Below are positions 47,168 to 59,465 of a DNA stretch of 64,000 nucleotides, piece by piece. Position 1 is the stretch's first letter, and each line of letters opens with the position of its first letter. Below the pieces are notes generated by a model, which was given only the letters and a program-made list of their open reading frames with translations, ran no database searches and had not been told where the DNA came from. The DNA lies in the NCBI GenBank assembly GCA_032158125.1, contig JASKOT010000002.1:1054001-1118000 (forward strand). The letters run 5' to 3'. The translations under genes were made by a program, and so were the position numbers. The stretch comes from Papiliotrema nemorosa (Eukaryota > Basidiomycota > Tremellomycetes > Tremellales > Rhynchogastremaceae).

Positions 47168-50100
47168 CCTCGAGATCACTGCCCAATCCGGCCTTCTTCC
47201 TTGCCATTCGCTCCTTCTTCTCCTTTCGGAGCTCGGCAGCGGACTTCTTCTTCTCCTTCTTGACGGTAGCGATCTTGTTTCCCATGGCATCGAATTGCTC
47301 CTCCTCCTCTTCTCCAAGACCCTTCTTGTCGATTCTCTCCCCTGAGCCTTGGCCTTCCACCCAGTTATGTCCAGAGGCCACTAAATGCCCGTCTTTCATC
47401 GCCCAAATTTCTGAACATACCCCTTCCGAGAACTCCTTGTTGTGCGTGATGATCAGAACACCACCTTCAAAGTTTTTCAGGGCGGCAATTAGGGCGGCGA
47501 GAGATTCTCGGTCGAGATAGTTGGTGGGCTCGTCGAGACAGATGATGTGGGGTCGTCGCCATGTAGCCGCACCGAGGACGACCTTGACCTTTTGTCCACC
47601 AGAGAGACCTCGCATAGAGTTGTGCGAGACGAACTCGGACTCGAGACCAAAGTCCTCAAAGTGCTTCTCGATCTCTCGTCGGACCAAAGGTCGCATCAGA
47701 CCCAATCGCTGAGCCTCTCGGGTGTCGAGCTCGATGACCTTCTTCTCGAAACCTCGGGTGATAAGCTCGTCTCGGGAAATCCAGACGTTTTCGGCAGAAG
47801 ACATTCCCTTGAACGAGACCTCGTACTCGTAAGATTGCTTGAGCTTCTTTCGGGCGACAATCTCGTCGATGATTCGCTTGACACCCTCCTTGATGTAGGT
47901 AGCACCCTCGGCCATCTTCTTCTTCTCCTCCTCGGTCATGACTCGGTTGGCCTTGTGCATCTCCTCAAGATCCTCACCAGTCTGGTATCGCCACAACATG
48001 TACTCGAGAGGGGTAGAGTCGAGGTGGTTATCAATGTGGTGGAAAGCGTGTTGGGCAACGTAACCGATGACCAAGTTGGGGTGCTTCCACATGGTACCAC
48101 CCAAGTTGGGCTCAGTCTCACCAGTCAACAGCTTGACCAAGGTGGACTTTCCGGAACCGTTGGGACCAAGGATGGCGACTCGCGAAGAGAGCGAGACTTG
48201 AAGGTTGATGTTGTAGAGCTGTTGGACCTTGGAGGTGGGGTATTGGAAAGAAACGTCCTTCATCTTCATGAGGGACTTTTCCTTGGTCTTGACACCGTCG
48301 AGGAGTGGTGGAGCGGGGAGCTTGAATTGGTAGTCCTCGGCGACATCAAGCTGGAAGTATGATCGGGCCTCAGGGACAAAGCCGACAAACTTCTCGAGGT
48401 TACCGGGGTATCGCTTGAGCTTGAAGTTGTTCAAGTGGAGAACATCGGTGATGGTTCGGTTAAGGAAGTCCGAGTCGTGCGAGACGATAATTGAGGTACA
48501 GTTGGTGAGCGAGGTGAGGTAGTCGATCAACCAGGTGACATTGATGACGTCCAAATGGTTGGTAGGCTCGTCGAGCAGCAAGATATCGGCTCGGAACAAG
48601 ATGGCTCGGGCAAGGGCGAGCTTCATCTTCCATCCACCGGAGAGCGAGCCGATGGAGTCTTGTTGCTTTCGCTCATCGAAACCGACCGACTCAAGGGTAG
48701 ATCGGATCTCCTCGGGAGTACCGAGAAGTCGCTTGTCTCCAAGGACCCAGTCGACAATGGAGATCTCCTCCTCGGAACCATCGATATCGTGTTGAACGTA
48801 GAAAGTTCGGACCTCTTGGGGAGATGGGAAACCTTCGACTTGGTTGTTCATGATGGCGTTCATGAGGGTCGATTTACCGGAACCGTTTCGACCACAGAGA
48901 CCGTATCGGTGTCCTCGCTTCAATCGCATGTTGGCGTGGTGGAGCAGGATCTTGGCACCGTAGGCCAAGTTGAATTGCTCAATGTTACAGAGATCCTCAC
49001 CCTCCTCCTCGTCGTCGAATTTGATCTCGTCGCTCTCTTGCTCATCGGCCTTCTTCTGGAGCAGCTCTCGGACGGCAGGGAGAGAGTCGTAAGAAGGAAG
49101 GGCGAGCTTGATGTAGGCTGGGAGGGTAGCCTCCCAGGTCTTTTGGTCAAAGTTGTGGGCGTTGACGAGCGAAGCGGCAAGGACACCAGCGTAGGCGAGT
49201 CCAGGGTTGGCTTGCTCGACGGTAGCACCACCGTTCTTCTTGACGAGGGCGACAAGGTTGGTGGCGAGGTGAGAACCCTCCTCGATCTTGAGAGGGGGCA
49301 AGTTGGAACCGTCGGAATCGGCGGGGACTTTACCGATTCGTCGCAAGGTGGCGATGGCTCGGTTGGCGACGGATCGTGCTTCCGGGTCGGCAATGGTCTC
49401 GGAGGTCTTGATCAATCGAGGCAAGAGCTGGGGCAAGAAAGGTCGGACAGTGTACTCCGAGTCGACCAACTTGGACATGTTGTCGGCAATGACGCAGACC
49501 TTTCGCTTGGTGGCGGTGGGTCGCTCATCGAGACCTCGGGTCAAGAGAGGAGCGATAAGGGAGATTGTAGGGGCAGTAACTTCGGAAACGAAGGTGGTGG
49601 CTGAAAGAAGGACAATGGTCTTGGGGACCTCCTCGATGGGGTTGAGGAGCGACTTGACGAGAGCGGGGATGAATTTTTCAATCTAGAATGAGCGGAATTC
49701 TCATACAGGGTCGTATGACTCACATCCTTGTTCTCGACCAAAGCGGTGGCAGACTGGAGAGTAGTCTTGGCAGCCTTTTTGACATCGGACTTGGTGTCCC
49801 AAACGGCACCGGCAAGGACCGGGATGACGTCCGGCATTGCCTGACCGATCTGGACAGGAGCCGAGGTGATGAGCTGTTGCAAGATGGCCAAAGCACCGGC
49901 CTTGACCTGCCATTTTCCATGAGTCTTGATGTTCTCGAGCAGGGTAGGGAGAATGACAAAAGTGGCCCAGGGGTTCATGGACTGAACGATGGCCTTGATA
50001 GCGGCAAGGGCGGCATCCTTGACCGGGGCGGCCTTGTCGGCCAGAGCCTCGAGGAGGGCAGGGAATGGAGAGGATGGGGCGGCAGAGATCACATAGGGCT

Positions 50101-50455
50101 CGAGGTAGATGAAGACACCGTTCTCGCAGATGGTCGAGATGGCAGCGGCGGCAGCCTCTCGGACGTCGGCGGATTTCTTGTCTCCAAGAGCCTGTTGAAT
50201 TAGCTCGATTCAGAGTGGCAATGACAAATTTTTTGAAATTTTGCGCGGCGCGGCAGTGGAGCGATCACTAACCTTGAGGACGGCATCGCAGAAACCAATG
50301 TGTCCAAAGAACTCGACACCCTCCTTCTTGGCGAGGTTGGCGAGGGAGACAGCGGCCTCTTGTTGAGCGGCCTTGTCAGCGACAAAGAGGGTAGCAGTGT
50401 CGAAAGCTCCCGACTTGGTCGAGGAGGCGGCGGAAGTAGCAGCGGGGGCCATCAT
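47157..50455 (-). CDS. YEF3: Translation elongation factor 3 (ABC-F ATPase)
   Basis: EF3 is the fungus-specific ribosomal ATPase that promotes E-site tRNA release during elongation. Two ATGs in tandem open the frame at 50450-50455 (MMAPAATSAASS). The N-terminal HEAT repeats follow (for example AAPVKDAALAAIKAIVQSMN, WQVKAGALAILQQLI), then a four-helix region. The first ABC cassette has GRNGSGKSTLMNAI and SLSGGWKMKLALARAIL. The second has GPNGSGKSTLVKLL and GLSGGQKVKVVLGAATW, with the chromodomain-like insertion between. The C terminus is lysine-rich (KKEKKKSAAELRKEKKERMA) and ends GLGSDLEDDL, as in yeast EF3. Two introns lie inside the coding part, near 49684-49726 and 50193-50274, and one probable intron is in the 5' UTR. 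Codon use is strongly biased to C/G-ending codons, as expected of a highly expressed gene. Length is about 1,055 residues. Confidence 0.97.
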
Positions 50456-51450
50456 GGGTTCTGGGATGAGAACAAGGTGATGCGAGATGTACTGTGGGCT
50501 CACCTCGATGCAAAGGTTAGACGGAGAGTTTTGCTTTTTTTTCTAGTTTCGCTTTGGAGTCTGCCAAAGGATCGCGTCGATTTTGACGAGCGATGAGAAA
50601 TCTATCGATATAGAGAGTGTTTTTGGGTTGCGTGTTCCGCGTGTTTTTCTCTAGAGTCTCTTTTGGAGATCAGAGAAGGTACAGTCGGTATGAGGATATA
50701 GGAAAGGAAATGAGAATATAGAGTGGGGGAGGGGTTGAATGAAGAATCTGATGCGTTTTTGCAACGTTCAAATACAAAGGAGGCGAGCCGGGGGGGCGGC
50801 GAGGAATTTTTCACTTTTTTCACCCCTTTGGCTACGATGCAACTTTTTCCTGCTCCGATGCATAAGATTGCCATTTCGAGCAATTTTGGATACTCTAGTC
50901 GTTGACCGAGCGGTTTGCCGATTATCCCCATTTTTTCCATGGGTCCATTTTATTTCCGGCCAATTGGTTCGCCACTCTCATCTCGTCGAAAGTGGCAACT
51001 GTGCCACTTCCGTTTCACCAAGTCCGCGCGCTTCAAAGACCCCTCTGCAGCTTGTCTCAGATGTGTAGCTCTCGCGATACACCATGCACACATGCAGCAC
51101 CATGGCACGTTCGATTTATGGGTTTCCATTCATACATTTTTCGGTTCCGGCGGAAAGGTTGCCCATTACAAAGTGGGACCAGCAATGTAATAGGGATCAG
51201 TCCTTTTTCTAATGCTTTATTTGAAAATGCGAAACACGCGTGGCGATGTCTCAGTCGGGTGGCAAATGTATCATCCGAGTTCAGTGGCAAATTAATTATC
51301 GGGCTAGGGACTGAATCGTGGCTCATGGCTGGGCGGAACGTCTCCTACGAAACACATGTCAAGGTCTGCATTCAACATGCTACCACCGCTGGGTTCAGCT
51401 GCCTCTCCAGTTATTCGCCATGGACTCCGCGGCATCATCATTGCCAGCTA
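50456..51450. other. EF3 promoter and 5' UTR region
   Basis: This 995-bp stretch precedes EF3 on the minus strand. A probable 5' UTR intron occupies 50461-50503, with donor GTGAGC and acceptor CCCAG ending 5 nt before the first ATG. Upstream lie a T-rich tract at about 50525-50560 and long purine- or pyrimidine-biased runs (50700-50830). I saw no conserved ORF. Confidence 0.5.
50461..50503 (-). other. Probable 5' UTR intron of EF3
   Basis: On the minus strand the sequence shows GTGAGC, then a body of about 35 nt with CATCACC and a C/T-rich end, and CAG, placed 5 nt before the ATG pair. Length and signals match other introns of the window. 5' UTR introns are common in highly expressed fungal translation genes. 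Confidence 0.55.
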
Positions 51451-51852
51451 TCAAGGCTGCTGCGCAGGTGTTGTCGATGAAGCAGCAGGTGCGGTCGAGG
51501 CAGCCGCATCTGTACCTTGGCCGCCTTGGTCCGCTTGCGAGCTCCCCCCAGCGCCTGAGTGTACAGCTGGTAAATTGTTTCGAGGGTAGTCTACCGTCAG
51601 CCCTGAAGCCTTAGACTTCCACTCACAGGTCGACGAGCCGTCGGCAGTCATATGCCGGAACGGACTGGTTGTGCTAGAGGTAGAACTGCCGGGCATTGTG
51701 TTTCCAAACAATAGGTCAAGTCGAGTCGAAGCTAGATTGAGTGGGACGAGGAAATCTCCACGACTTGGGCGTTTATATGCATGGGCAGGACAATTTCGGT
51801 TAATGTACTGTTCTTCTCGACTCTGCACGATTTGAAAGGAGCGATCGGCCAT
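51451..51852 (-). CDS. Doubtful small ORF, 133 residues or shorter
   Basis: The frame opens with ATG at 51850-51852 (MADRSFQIVQSREEQYI) and runs to 51451 without needing an intron. A GTGAGT...CAG pair near 51626-51575 offers a spliced version that keeps the frame. The end is Ala/Ser/Thr/Pro-rich (TDAAASTAPAASSTTPAQQP). A TATA-like element lies at 51771-51780 on the same strand. If this is real, translation would more likely start at the ATG at 51694-51696 (MPGSSTSSTTSPFRHM). No family was recognised. It could be a small nuclear or regulatory protein or no gene at all. Confidence 0.35.
   Translation of the reverse strand: MADRSFQIVQSREEQYINRNCPAHAYKRPSRGDFLVPLNLASTRLDLLFGNTMPGSSTSSTTSPFRHMTADGSSTCEWKSKASGLTVDYPRNNLPAVHSGAGGSSQADQGGQGTDAAASTAPAASSTTPAQQP
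51771..51780 (-). promoter_or_regulatory. TATA-like element
   Basis: GCATATAAAC on the minus strand, 75 bp upstream of the ATG at 51694-51696. It supports a short transcript for the small ORF here but falls inside the longer reading frame. Confidence 0.3.
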
Positions 51853-52146
51853 CTTTTCTGCCTCATCACACAGATCTCAGTCAATCGACATTCGAGGAGA
51901 TGTACAAAGGGTCGTCGATCATTCGAAGCAAGTCGACGTGGAATGATATGCTAGCATTCGCCTTATTTCCCCATACAGAACTTTCTAGATACAACTTACG
52001 ACATCACATGCACTTTGCCTCTGCACGCTTCTCTTCTGACCATGAAAGCCCTCTGCGACAAGTTGACAAGTGTACGTCCTCGACGCGAGCTCGGGCAGTC
52101 CCACGTTTCACCCTGAATCACCGATCCTTCAAAGCCACATGATTCT

Positions 52147-55100
52147 CTAGTGGACTAATCCCCCGTTGACGTGTTCCCAAGTGAGCGGGACCTCTGGCGT
52201 ATCACACCTATACAGCTTGACTGTTCCAGATGTGTCGAATCCTCCAGCTGCAATGACCATCTCATTCTACTCGTCAGCTGGTATACTCAGTCACACATTG
52301 GGCTCACCGGGTGGAAGACCAAGCTGCTGGCCGAGGGCATAAAGCCAAGTGGACGTATAGACGTGTGCACCGAGGGTGTAAGCGGGATGCCAATCGTGGA
52401 TAGGGTCTTTGGCCTGTCACTACTGGAGAACCCCTGAATGACCAATCTCTGCCGAGTAGAGTGACCCGCTGGAGCCGATGTCGAGGCCAAGATGGGTGCT
52501 CCAGAATGTACAGCCAGCGCCATGAGTCCATGAGGCTGGACGAGCTCCTCGTATAGCGGTGCGTCGGGTCGACGAGCGTCCCATATCCTGACCTCACCGT
52601 TCATACTGTCGGTCAGTTTCACGACCGGCAAAGGCGCTCACCTTCCCGTAATGATCTCCTTTAGACCAGACCGCTGGATATGAACACTCTGGATCCAAGT
52701 ATGATGTTTCCTCCAGATCTGTATCGTGGCCGTTGCACCCGCATCGCTCCGCTTGTCAAATAGCCTGACCACACCGTCTCCGAACCCTGTGACATAGACG
52801 TTTCCATCAGGTTCATCAGATGCGATTGCCGTCAGGTTGGCCCCTGCTTGTGTCGGCATGTCCTACTGGTCAACCAAGGCCTCCAGATGGACTGCTGACT
52901 CACGCGAAGATGTCGCTCGACGGTGGCATCCCACAAGCGGACCACCTTCATATCACCTCCGACCAGCAAATGACCATGAGCTTGCTGCCATGCGGTCAAC
53001 ACTCCAGACGAATGGCCAACTGGCAGTGTCTCGGAGACTGCTCGGAAGGTGGATGCGAGCTGGGTTTGTCCTGGTTTATCGTAATCTCGCCAGATTCTGA
53101 CCGCTCCATCGGCTGCTTGTGAGCTTGCGCTTGTACGAACGAGGTAAGCTCACTGGACGCGGTCAACATCAGAGAGCTAGCCATCTCGTTGATAAAGTGA
53201 ACGCTTGATATGCTGCTACCCGCTACATTCGTATTGCTAAACTTGTTCATCTTGGCGCGGTACTTCCAGTCCCAGATACTACCAATTAGCGGAGTCACGA
53301 CACGACTCACCATATATTGTCCGCATCGTCGGTGACGGCCATGACGGGGTCGTACGAGTGGAAAGCGAGCTGCAAAGGCCATGCATCGTTGTGTAGTGTC
53401 CCCTCTTCGTGATCCCAAGGATGTTCAGCTAAAATCAGCTATGCTCCGCATGCTAACTCACCAGCATAGACCTCGTTGGCGCGAGATCGCTCGACAAGAT
53501 CTTCATTCCGCAGATGCCGCCATGCTTGTTGATTATAGGTTGTGCTCCCCGGCTCATCCGCATCCGGTGCCTGTCTTCAGCGTAATACTCCAAATTTCTG
53601 CTCACCTTCATTTGCGGCTCACGGAAATACTCTATCGCCCAATCGAAAAATGCCGACCTGAGAGGCAACACATCATCCTTGACCTCCTTGGCCACTGTGC
53701 CCAGACCCAAATCGCCCTCCCTCGCCAGGCCATTATTGCCAAATCGCCCATCATGATCACCCCCAGCATGTCCCCCTCTGGATCTCCTCGTGCGCAATCT
53801 CTCCATATCCTCCTCCATCAGAGCCTCGAGCACGTGCCCCGGATCGACCGGCGGCATATCCAGAGCATTGGATATGGTCCGCGCAGCTCTTGCGCGCACA
53901 GAGGCATTCATGGCGCCCAGTGCTGTCGCGCGGGGCGCATTGCTTTGACTTTCGGGTACGACCCGTTCATAAGATGCGTCGGGGTACGGAGAGCGGTAAG
54001 CAGTGGTGGGCGTCGGTGCGGTCAGGGTGTCAGTCTTGGGCTCGGGAGGCGTAGGTGCCGTTTCGGGCGATTCGGGGGGGTACAGTCCAGTCATGGTGGC
54101 TAGCGATCGCAAGGCATTTGCGACCGACGAGTTTCGTTTGAGCGAGTTGCCAGAAGATTCCGTATCGCTTCGCCGTAATGGTGGAGCGGGTCCGTTTCCC
54201 ACAGGAGTCTTTGCACGCTGCTCACCATTTACAAATCCAGTGTTTTGCCGTGTAAGATTGGTGGGTCGCTTTTTCGACGCAAAGAGCAATCGCTGAGTCG
54301 CGGATCCCTTGACCCGGGTAAAGGCCGAATCGACTAGCAACGCGACGATATAATCCACCACAGTCGATGCCATCAACGCCACCTCTGTGCTAGGGTCCAC
54401 CGATAGATCCAGCAGCGTCTCGAACAACACCTTGAAGCTCGACAAAAATGTCAAGTTTGGAGGACTCTCCTCTTTGCCCGCTTTCAACCTCAACCACGAT
54501 TCTAGTGCCTGTTTCACAAAGTCCTCGGACGGGGGTTTGACACTCGAATCCTCCATTGCGGCAAGCGCGGCTTCCTGCTCGTAGTAAGCCCAGGCGGCAC
54601 AGACGAACCATCCTCTCCATTCTCGCACCACACAGCTAATCACCACGACCAGCTCCTTCCTGACGAGCGGGCTGGCGTCTTCTTTGACTGACATGACGCT
54701 CATGTAGGCAATTCCAGCTTCGATGGCGAGTTGATCACCCTCTGAAATGCCCATTTGCGATCCGGTGCCACCGATGTGCTGCTCATCCTTGACATCTGCC
54801 GTTTCGACCGGTGCTGAAGAGGCACCAAGCAAGGTACCGAGGGCGTACAACGCTGCGGCACGTACTTCCACGGCAGTCGACTTGAGCTGCGCCATGATTT
54901 CCGACTGACGGGGGTTTTCTCCGGTGCGCGGGTTCTGAGGGAGGACGAACAATGCCTTGATTTCGTCGTTGTCTGCCCACATTTGGCCGATACACAACAA
55001 ACACCAGGTCTTCAGCAGCCAGTCATCCTCTGCGAGGCGCATAATACAAACATCGAAAACGCCGATGCCCAAACACGCGGCTTGGCCTTGGCGAAAGTTG

Positions 55101-57217
55101 CGGCATAGGATGGAGAGGATGAACGCGCACATGGCGCGATGCTCATTGGCGTTGGGTATCACGAGGGGTTGGCCGTTGATCGGGTATGGGGACAAGATTT
55201 GAGCAAAGTAGTTGTAACCGTTGTCGCGTAGCAGATCGACCTGGCATGATTTGTCGACCGCGAGTATACGAGCCCAGATGAAAATCAATACCGGTTTCAG
55301 CTCGACAGCGGGGGATTGGAGCAATTTCTGAACATATGGGAAGATTCCGATCGAAAGGGACAGATGCACCGCCCAAGGTCCAAGATCCACAAAACGTGAT
55401 AGGAGGATCAAGGCGCGCAATCGGTGTGCTTGAGAGAGGAGGACCTGCAGGACTATAGGCAGCTGCTCGGGTGGTGGACGATGGTTGGGTCCCTTTTTCG
55501 TGACCGCCAATCGATGCCCAGCGGTTCCGCCGTGTTGCAACCAGACCTCGAATGCCTGCAAGTGCTGAGCGAAAAAGGTCGACGGGCGGTAGGTGCTCAA
55601 GGCAGGAACGGCTGAGCCGCTCGCCTCGCGCTGGTGTTCGAGATCCAGCAAGTCGGGTAGCTGAGCCAAGCAAGCATCTACCGCTAGATCCCACGAATTC
55701 CACAAGGGGTGATTATGTGTCGAAGGGAGTTCTGGTATCGACATTGGCGTGCAGTGATATGTCGTCATGATCCGTTGGGCGAGTAGAAAGTTTCTGAAGA
55801 GAGCTGCGACAAGTAAATCTTGTCTAAACAGCTTGTTGAAGATCTCCCTCGGAAACGAAGACCAGGCAATGGTATCCGTGACCGCGGTGAAGATCCAATT
55901 CAACTCTCCTAATGGTGTCCTCCTATCTTTCAAATCTCCTGGTATGCGCATGACCATTTCGACCGTTATCCTAGATCTCGGATCATCACTCGCGGTAGAG
56001 ATGTTTCGTTTGAGTGGATCCTGAAGGACAAAGTGCCGCAGCGAGGTTTCTATCGGTGAGGTGAGACAACATGTGAAGAGATCCGCGGGGAGGTCGGGTG
56101 ACATGGGTAGAATCTGGCTAGCGGTACAGGCGGCCAAATGGATCGCGTCTGCATACGAAGACCCTGGAAGATCAGAGCTGGGCTGTGCGGGTGTTCCATG
56201 GTGTGCAGCGGCAGCCCGAGCTTCGTTGTCTTTGCGCTCTGCTTGTTTGCCGAAATTGCTCAAGATGTTACCAGCTCCTGAGCATTCCCAGACGTATATG
56301 CACGGGCTGCCGTCAGTGAGAGATATAGGTTTCAACCTGCCTTCCGAGCCATTCCTGAAGATCATACAAGCTGACCGGAATGTACTGGGTGTAGTCTGGC
56401 TGTCAGTCAAGCGTTCATGACTCGACTCACTCTTGTTAAAGACCCATATCTCGCCAGACGGGGTTGGTTTGGGAACCCCATGACCATTATAGTAAAACAC
56501 CGCTCGCTCATCTCGAGCAGCTCTTCTGAGGGCTACGCATTGTTTCTTGGTCTCCTCTATGGATGGATCAAGATACTGGTCTCAGTGACGCCCTCACACG
56601 AGCGACTCACCGCCTTGTATTTCACTTTCGGATTGAGCGTTTCGAATTGCTGAGACAGGTCTAAAGTGAGCTCAATCCTCGCAAGGGGAGACTCACTCCT
56701 TCCTATCGCCTCTATGGCTTTAGACGATGGCAATGCCGTAGGATCCAGCCAGCATTCTAGCTTTGCACAAGGATTCGTCTTGACCACATCTGGCGGGTCC
56801 ACTCCCAGATTCAGGCAGATGAACAAGCCCGCATTGAAGGTCTTCATACGGGATCGAAGTCTCCACCCGACTTGTATCAGTATGAGGTAGAGGGACGCAA
56901 AGCGACGCACCATATTCCTCCTCGCCCGATTCCGGCCTTTTAGCCTGCATGTGCCTCTTCGCAGCCCAATATTGTAAGGCGCTTCCGTCACCTGGACTCC
57001 CATGGTCTATCTCATTATCCTCATCCAGCAACGCCTCTTCATCGTAGTACCCCTCGCCCGTGTCTTCCGTGCCAGCAGAGGTGAGGGCATAGTCATTGTG
57101 CGCAGAGCTGGTCGTGCCGGCCGAAGTGGGTTGATAGGCGGGATAAGCCGAGAGAATCTGCGAGGTTGAAGCTTCGTCTCGGACGTATGGGAGTGATAGG
57201 ACCTGAGACGAGTTCAT
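52147..57217 (-). CDS. KOG1: Raptor/Kog1, TORC1 scaffold subunit
   Basis: Kog1/Raptor recruits substrates to TOR complex 1, the nutrient-responsive growth kinase at vacuole or lysosome membranes. The ATG at 57215-57217 gives MNSSQVLSLPYVRDEASTSQ, then a variable acidic region (EEALLDEDNEIDHGSPGD). The Raptor N-terminal caspase-like domain contains MFYYNGHGVPKPTPSGEIWV and GSPCIYVWECSGAGNIL, the paired His and Cys motifs of the family. HEAT repeats follow (for example AVHLSLSIGIFPYVQKLLQS and LRDNGYNYFAQILSPYPING). A long Ser/Pro-rich linker lies at about 53870-54290. A C-terminal WD40 propeller (53420 to 52147) includes LTAIASDEPDGNVYVTGFGD and GEVRIWDARRPDAPLYEELV. It ends TWEHVNGGLVH before TAG at 52147-52149. 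At least nine short introns are present. CSN2 begins divergently 214 bp away. Confidence 0.96.
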
Positions 57218-57431
57218 GATGGGTCGTGCGAGGATGATCTATCGAGACATGAGAGGTGTGTGGGTTACAGGCTGTCCTATAGGAGGGCGGTTGAAGTAGG
57301 TCGAGGGGGGGGAGTGGTCAGATTGGGATCACGTGACAGTGCAACGAGGTGACGCCCCTCCACTTGAGGGTTAGTCGACCATCCTGACCTCTAAACTCGA
57401 TCGAACACCCTCTCAAGCACCGTTAGCAGCA

Positions 57432-59465
57432 ATGTCCGACGATGAATTCATGATGGATGTGAGTTTATAACCGTTATCGGGGTGCGGTCCGTTCCGCTGA
57501 CGAATAGGACGCAGCGGACGAGGAGGTCAGCTAGCGAGCCCTTCGTCAAGGAATCGAGCTGATGATATTAGGAGTACGACTTTGACTACGATGATGACGA
57601 TGATGCAGAGATGGAGGATGATGGAGGAGATGTTGAAAATCAATACTACAAGGCAAAGGGTAAGGATAACGCCGGACAAGGGATGAAGGAATGCTGATCG
57701 TCAGCGTTGAAAGAAGACAACTCGGCCGCTGCGCTCAAGGCTTTCAGGACGATAGTCGAGGAGCAGACGGAAAAAGGAGAATGGTAGGTCGTTCCATGAT
57801 TGAGAAGCCTTGGCCGACTCATAGGGGTTTCAAATCGCTCAAGCAAATGACCAAGCTCAATTACTTGCATTTGAGCGAACCGGAAAAGGCGCTGGAAACT
57901 TATCGAGAGCTACTGAGCTATACTCAGGTCAGTTCTCAACCATCATACATAACATCAGCTCATATCAAGCGCAACGTCACCAGGAACTATGCGGAGAAAT
58001 CTATCAACAACATTCTGGACTATGTTGGAGGGGAGGGAAAGGTCAGTCGACACGCCCGGGAGACCAACTGAATAGCAGCACGCGGCGAAAGCACCCAAGG
58101 CACCGCTCGACACTCTGGAGGAATTTTACTCTGCGACGAAAGAGGCTTGTGACGAGGCCAAGAACGAGGTGCGATCAGCAGAAGGGTTCTCAGGAACGAG
58201 CTGACAAGACAGCGACTGTCTACCAAGTCAAACTTGAAGCTTGCCAAATTATTGCTGGACAGGAAGGAATATGGTCGACTACAACCGGTCAGCTAACTTT
58301 GACGCGTACGAGGTGTAAAGCTGACTCTTAGATACTGGAAGCCTTGCACGCGACTTGTGCCCCTGGGCCGGGATCCAGCTCATCAGAGGATCAGACCAAG
58401 GGATCTCTACGTACGCCATTCAGGAGTAGAGATGCTGACTATCAGTATTAGAGCTGTACGCCATCGAAATTCAAATGTATAGCGACCTAGGCGAGACTCG
58501 AAAGCTCAAGGAGATCTACTCTGCTTCGATGCAGGTGAAGAACGCTATACCTCACCCTCGGATCATGGGTGTGATTCGAGAATGTGGGGGCAAAATGTGG
58601 ATGATGGAGAGTCAGTTGGCCAGGTCACATTCCTCAGCAGAACTGATCCCCAGAGGCCTGGGACAAGGCGTCGACAGATCTTTTCGAATCGTTTAGAGAG
58701 TACGACGAATCAGGCTCGTCTTCCAGGATAAAGGTCTTGAAATACCTCGTTCTCACTTATATGCTCATGGGGAGCGAGATCAATCCATTCGATTCGCAAG
58801 AGACCAAGCCGTCAGTCGTTGCACGAAAGCGATCTAGCTCGAGGCTTATGCACAGATACAAGAACGATCCGCAGATTGTCGCCATGACTAGTCTGGTAGC
58901 AGCTTATCAAAACCGGGATGTCCAAGAGGCCGAGCGGATTCTAAAAGGTGAGCTGCTTGCTCGGACATTTCAAAACTGCCACAACTGATCTTCAGCAAAT
59001 CGATCAACGACAACCGATGATCCATTCATCGCCCACTTTGTCAATGATCTGCTAAGATCACTCAGGACACAGTATATTATCGATATCATCAAGCCATACA
59101 CTCGGATGGAATTGGCTTATATCGCAAAGGTAAGTCTTTAAATCCAGCTCGGTTCTGACATGCAGACTCTGAATGTGTCTCAACCGGAAGTAGAAGAACT
59201 GATTGTATCCTTGATCCTTGACCGAAAGATCAAGGGGAAAATCGATCAGGTGAACGGACTTCTCGTATTGGACAAATTGTCAGCTATCTGGAACGCCCTG
59301 GCGCGTAAGCTGATACCCAGCAATGCCACCGAGGCACAGCGTTACAAAGCGCTCAACGGGATGGTCAGGGATCTCGGCTACCTCAATTGTAAAGTGCTCG
59401 AGGTCAAAGTCGCTCAGTCTGAAAGAGGGTGGTCTAGCGGAAGCGCAATCAACATCTTTGGGTGA
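57432..59465 (+). CDS. CSN2: COP9 signalosome subunit 2 (Csn2/Trip15)
   Basis: Csn2 is a PCI-domain subunit of the COP9 signalosome, which deneddylates cullins. The ATG at 57432 gives MSDDEFMMD, followed by an acidic Asp/Glu/Tyr stretch and [20 protein letters not shown]. Diagnostic blocks are [85 protein letters not shown] [20 protein letters not shown], and [20 protein letters not shown]. The end has [15 protein letters not shown] and [20 protein letters not shown], the winged-helix part of the PCI domain. Exon 2 is only 18 nt (57508-57525). An intron of 46 nt precedes [10 protein letters not shown] and must be removed to give the family sequence. Roughly ten introns interrupt the gene. The stop is at 59463-59465. 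Confidence 0.96.

Noticed and set aside
48555..49604. Long open frame (349 codons) on the plus strand opposite EF3, and another at 47547-48362
   Set aside because: EF3 uses strongly biased codons, which leaves the opposite strand poor in stops. The translations are Leu/Gly/Val/Asp/Ser-rich without any domain, and EF3 itself is certain.
53381..54103. 240-codon plus-strand frame opposite KOG1
   Set aside because: It lies opposite the Raptor linker and WD40 part, is His/Arg-rich, and has no family resemblance.
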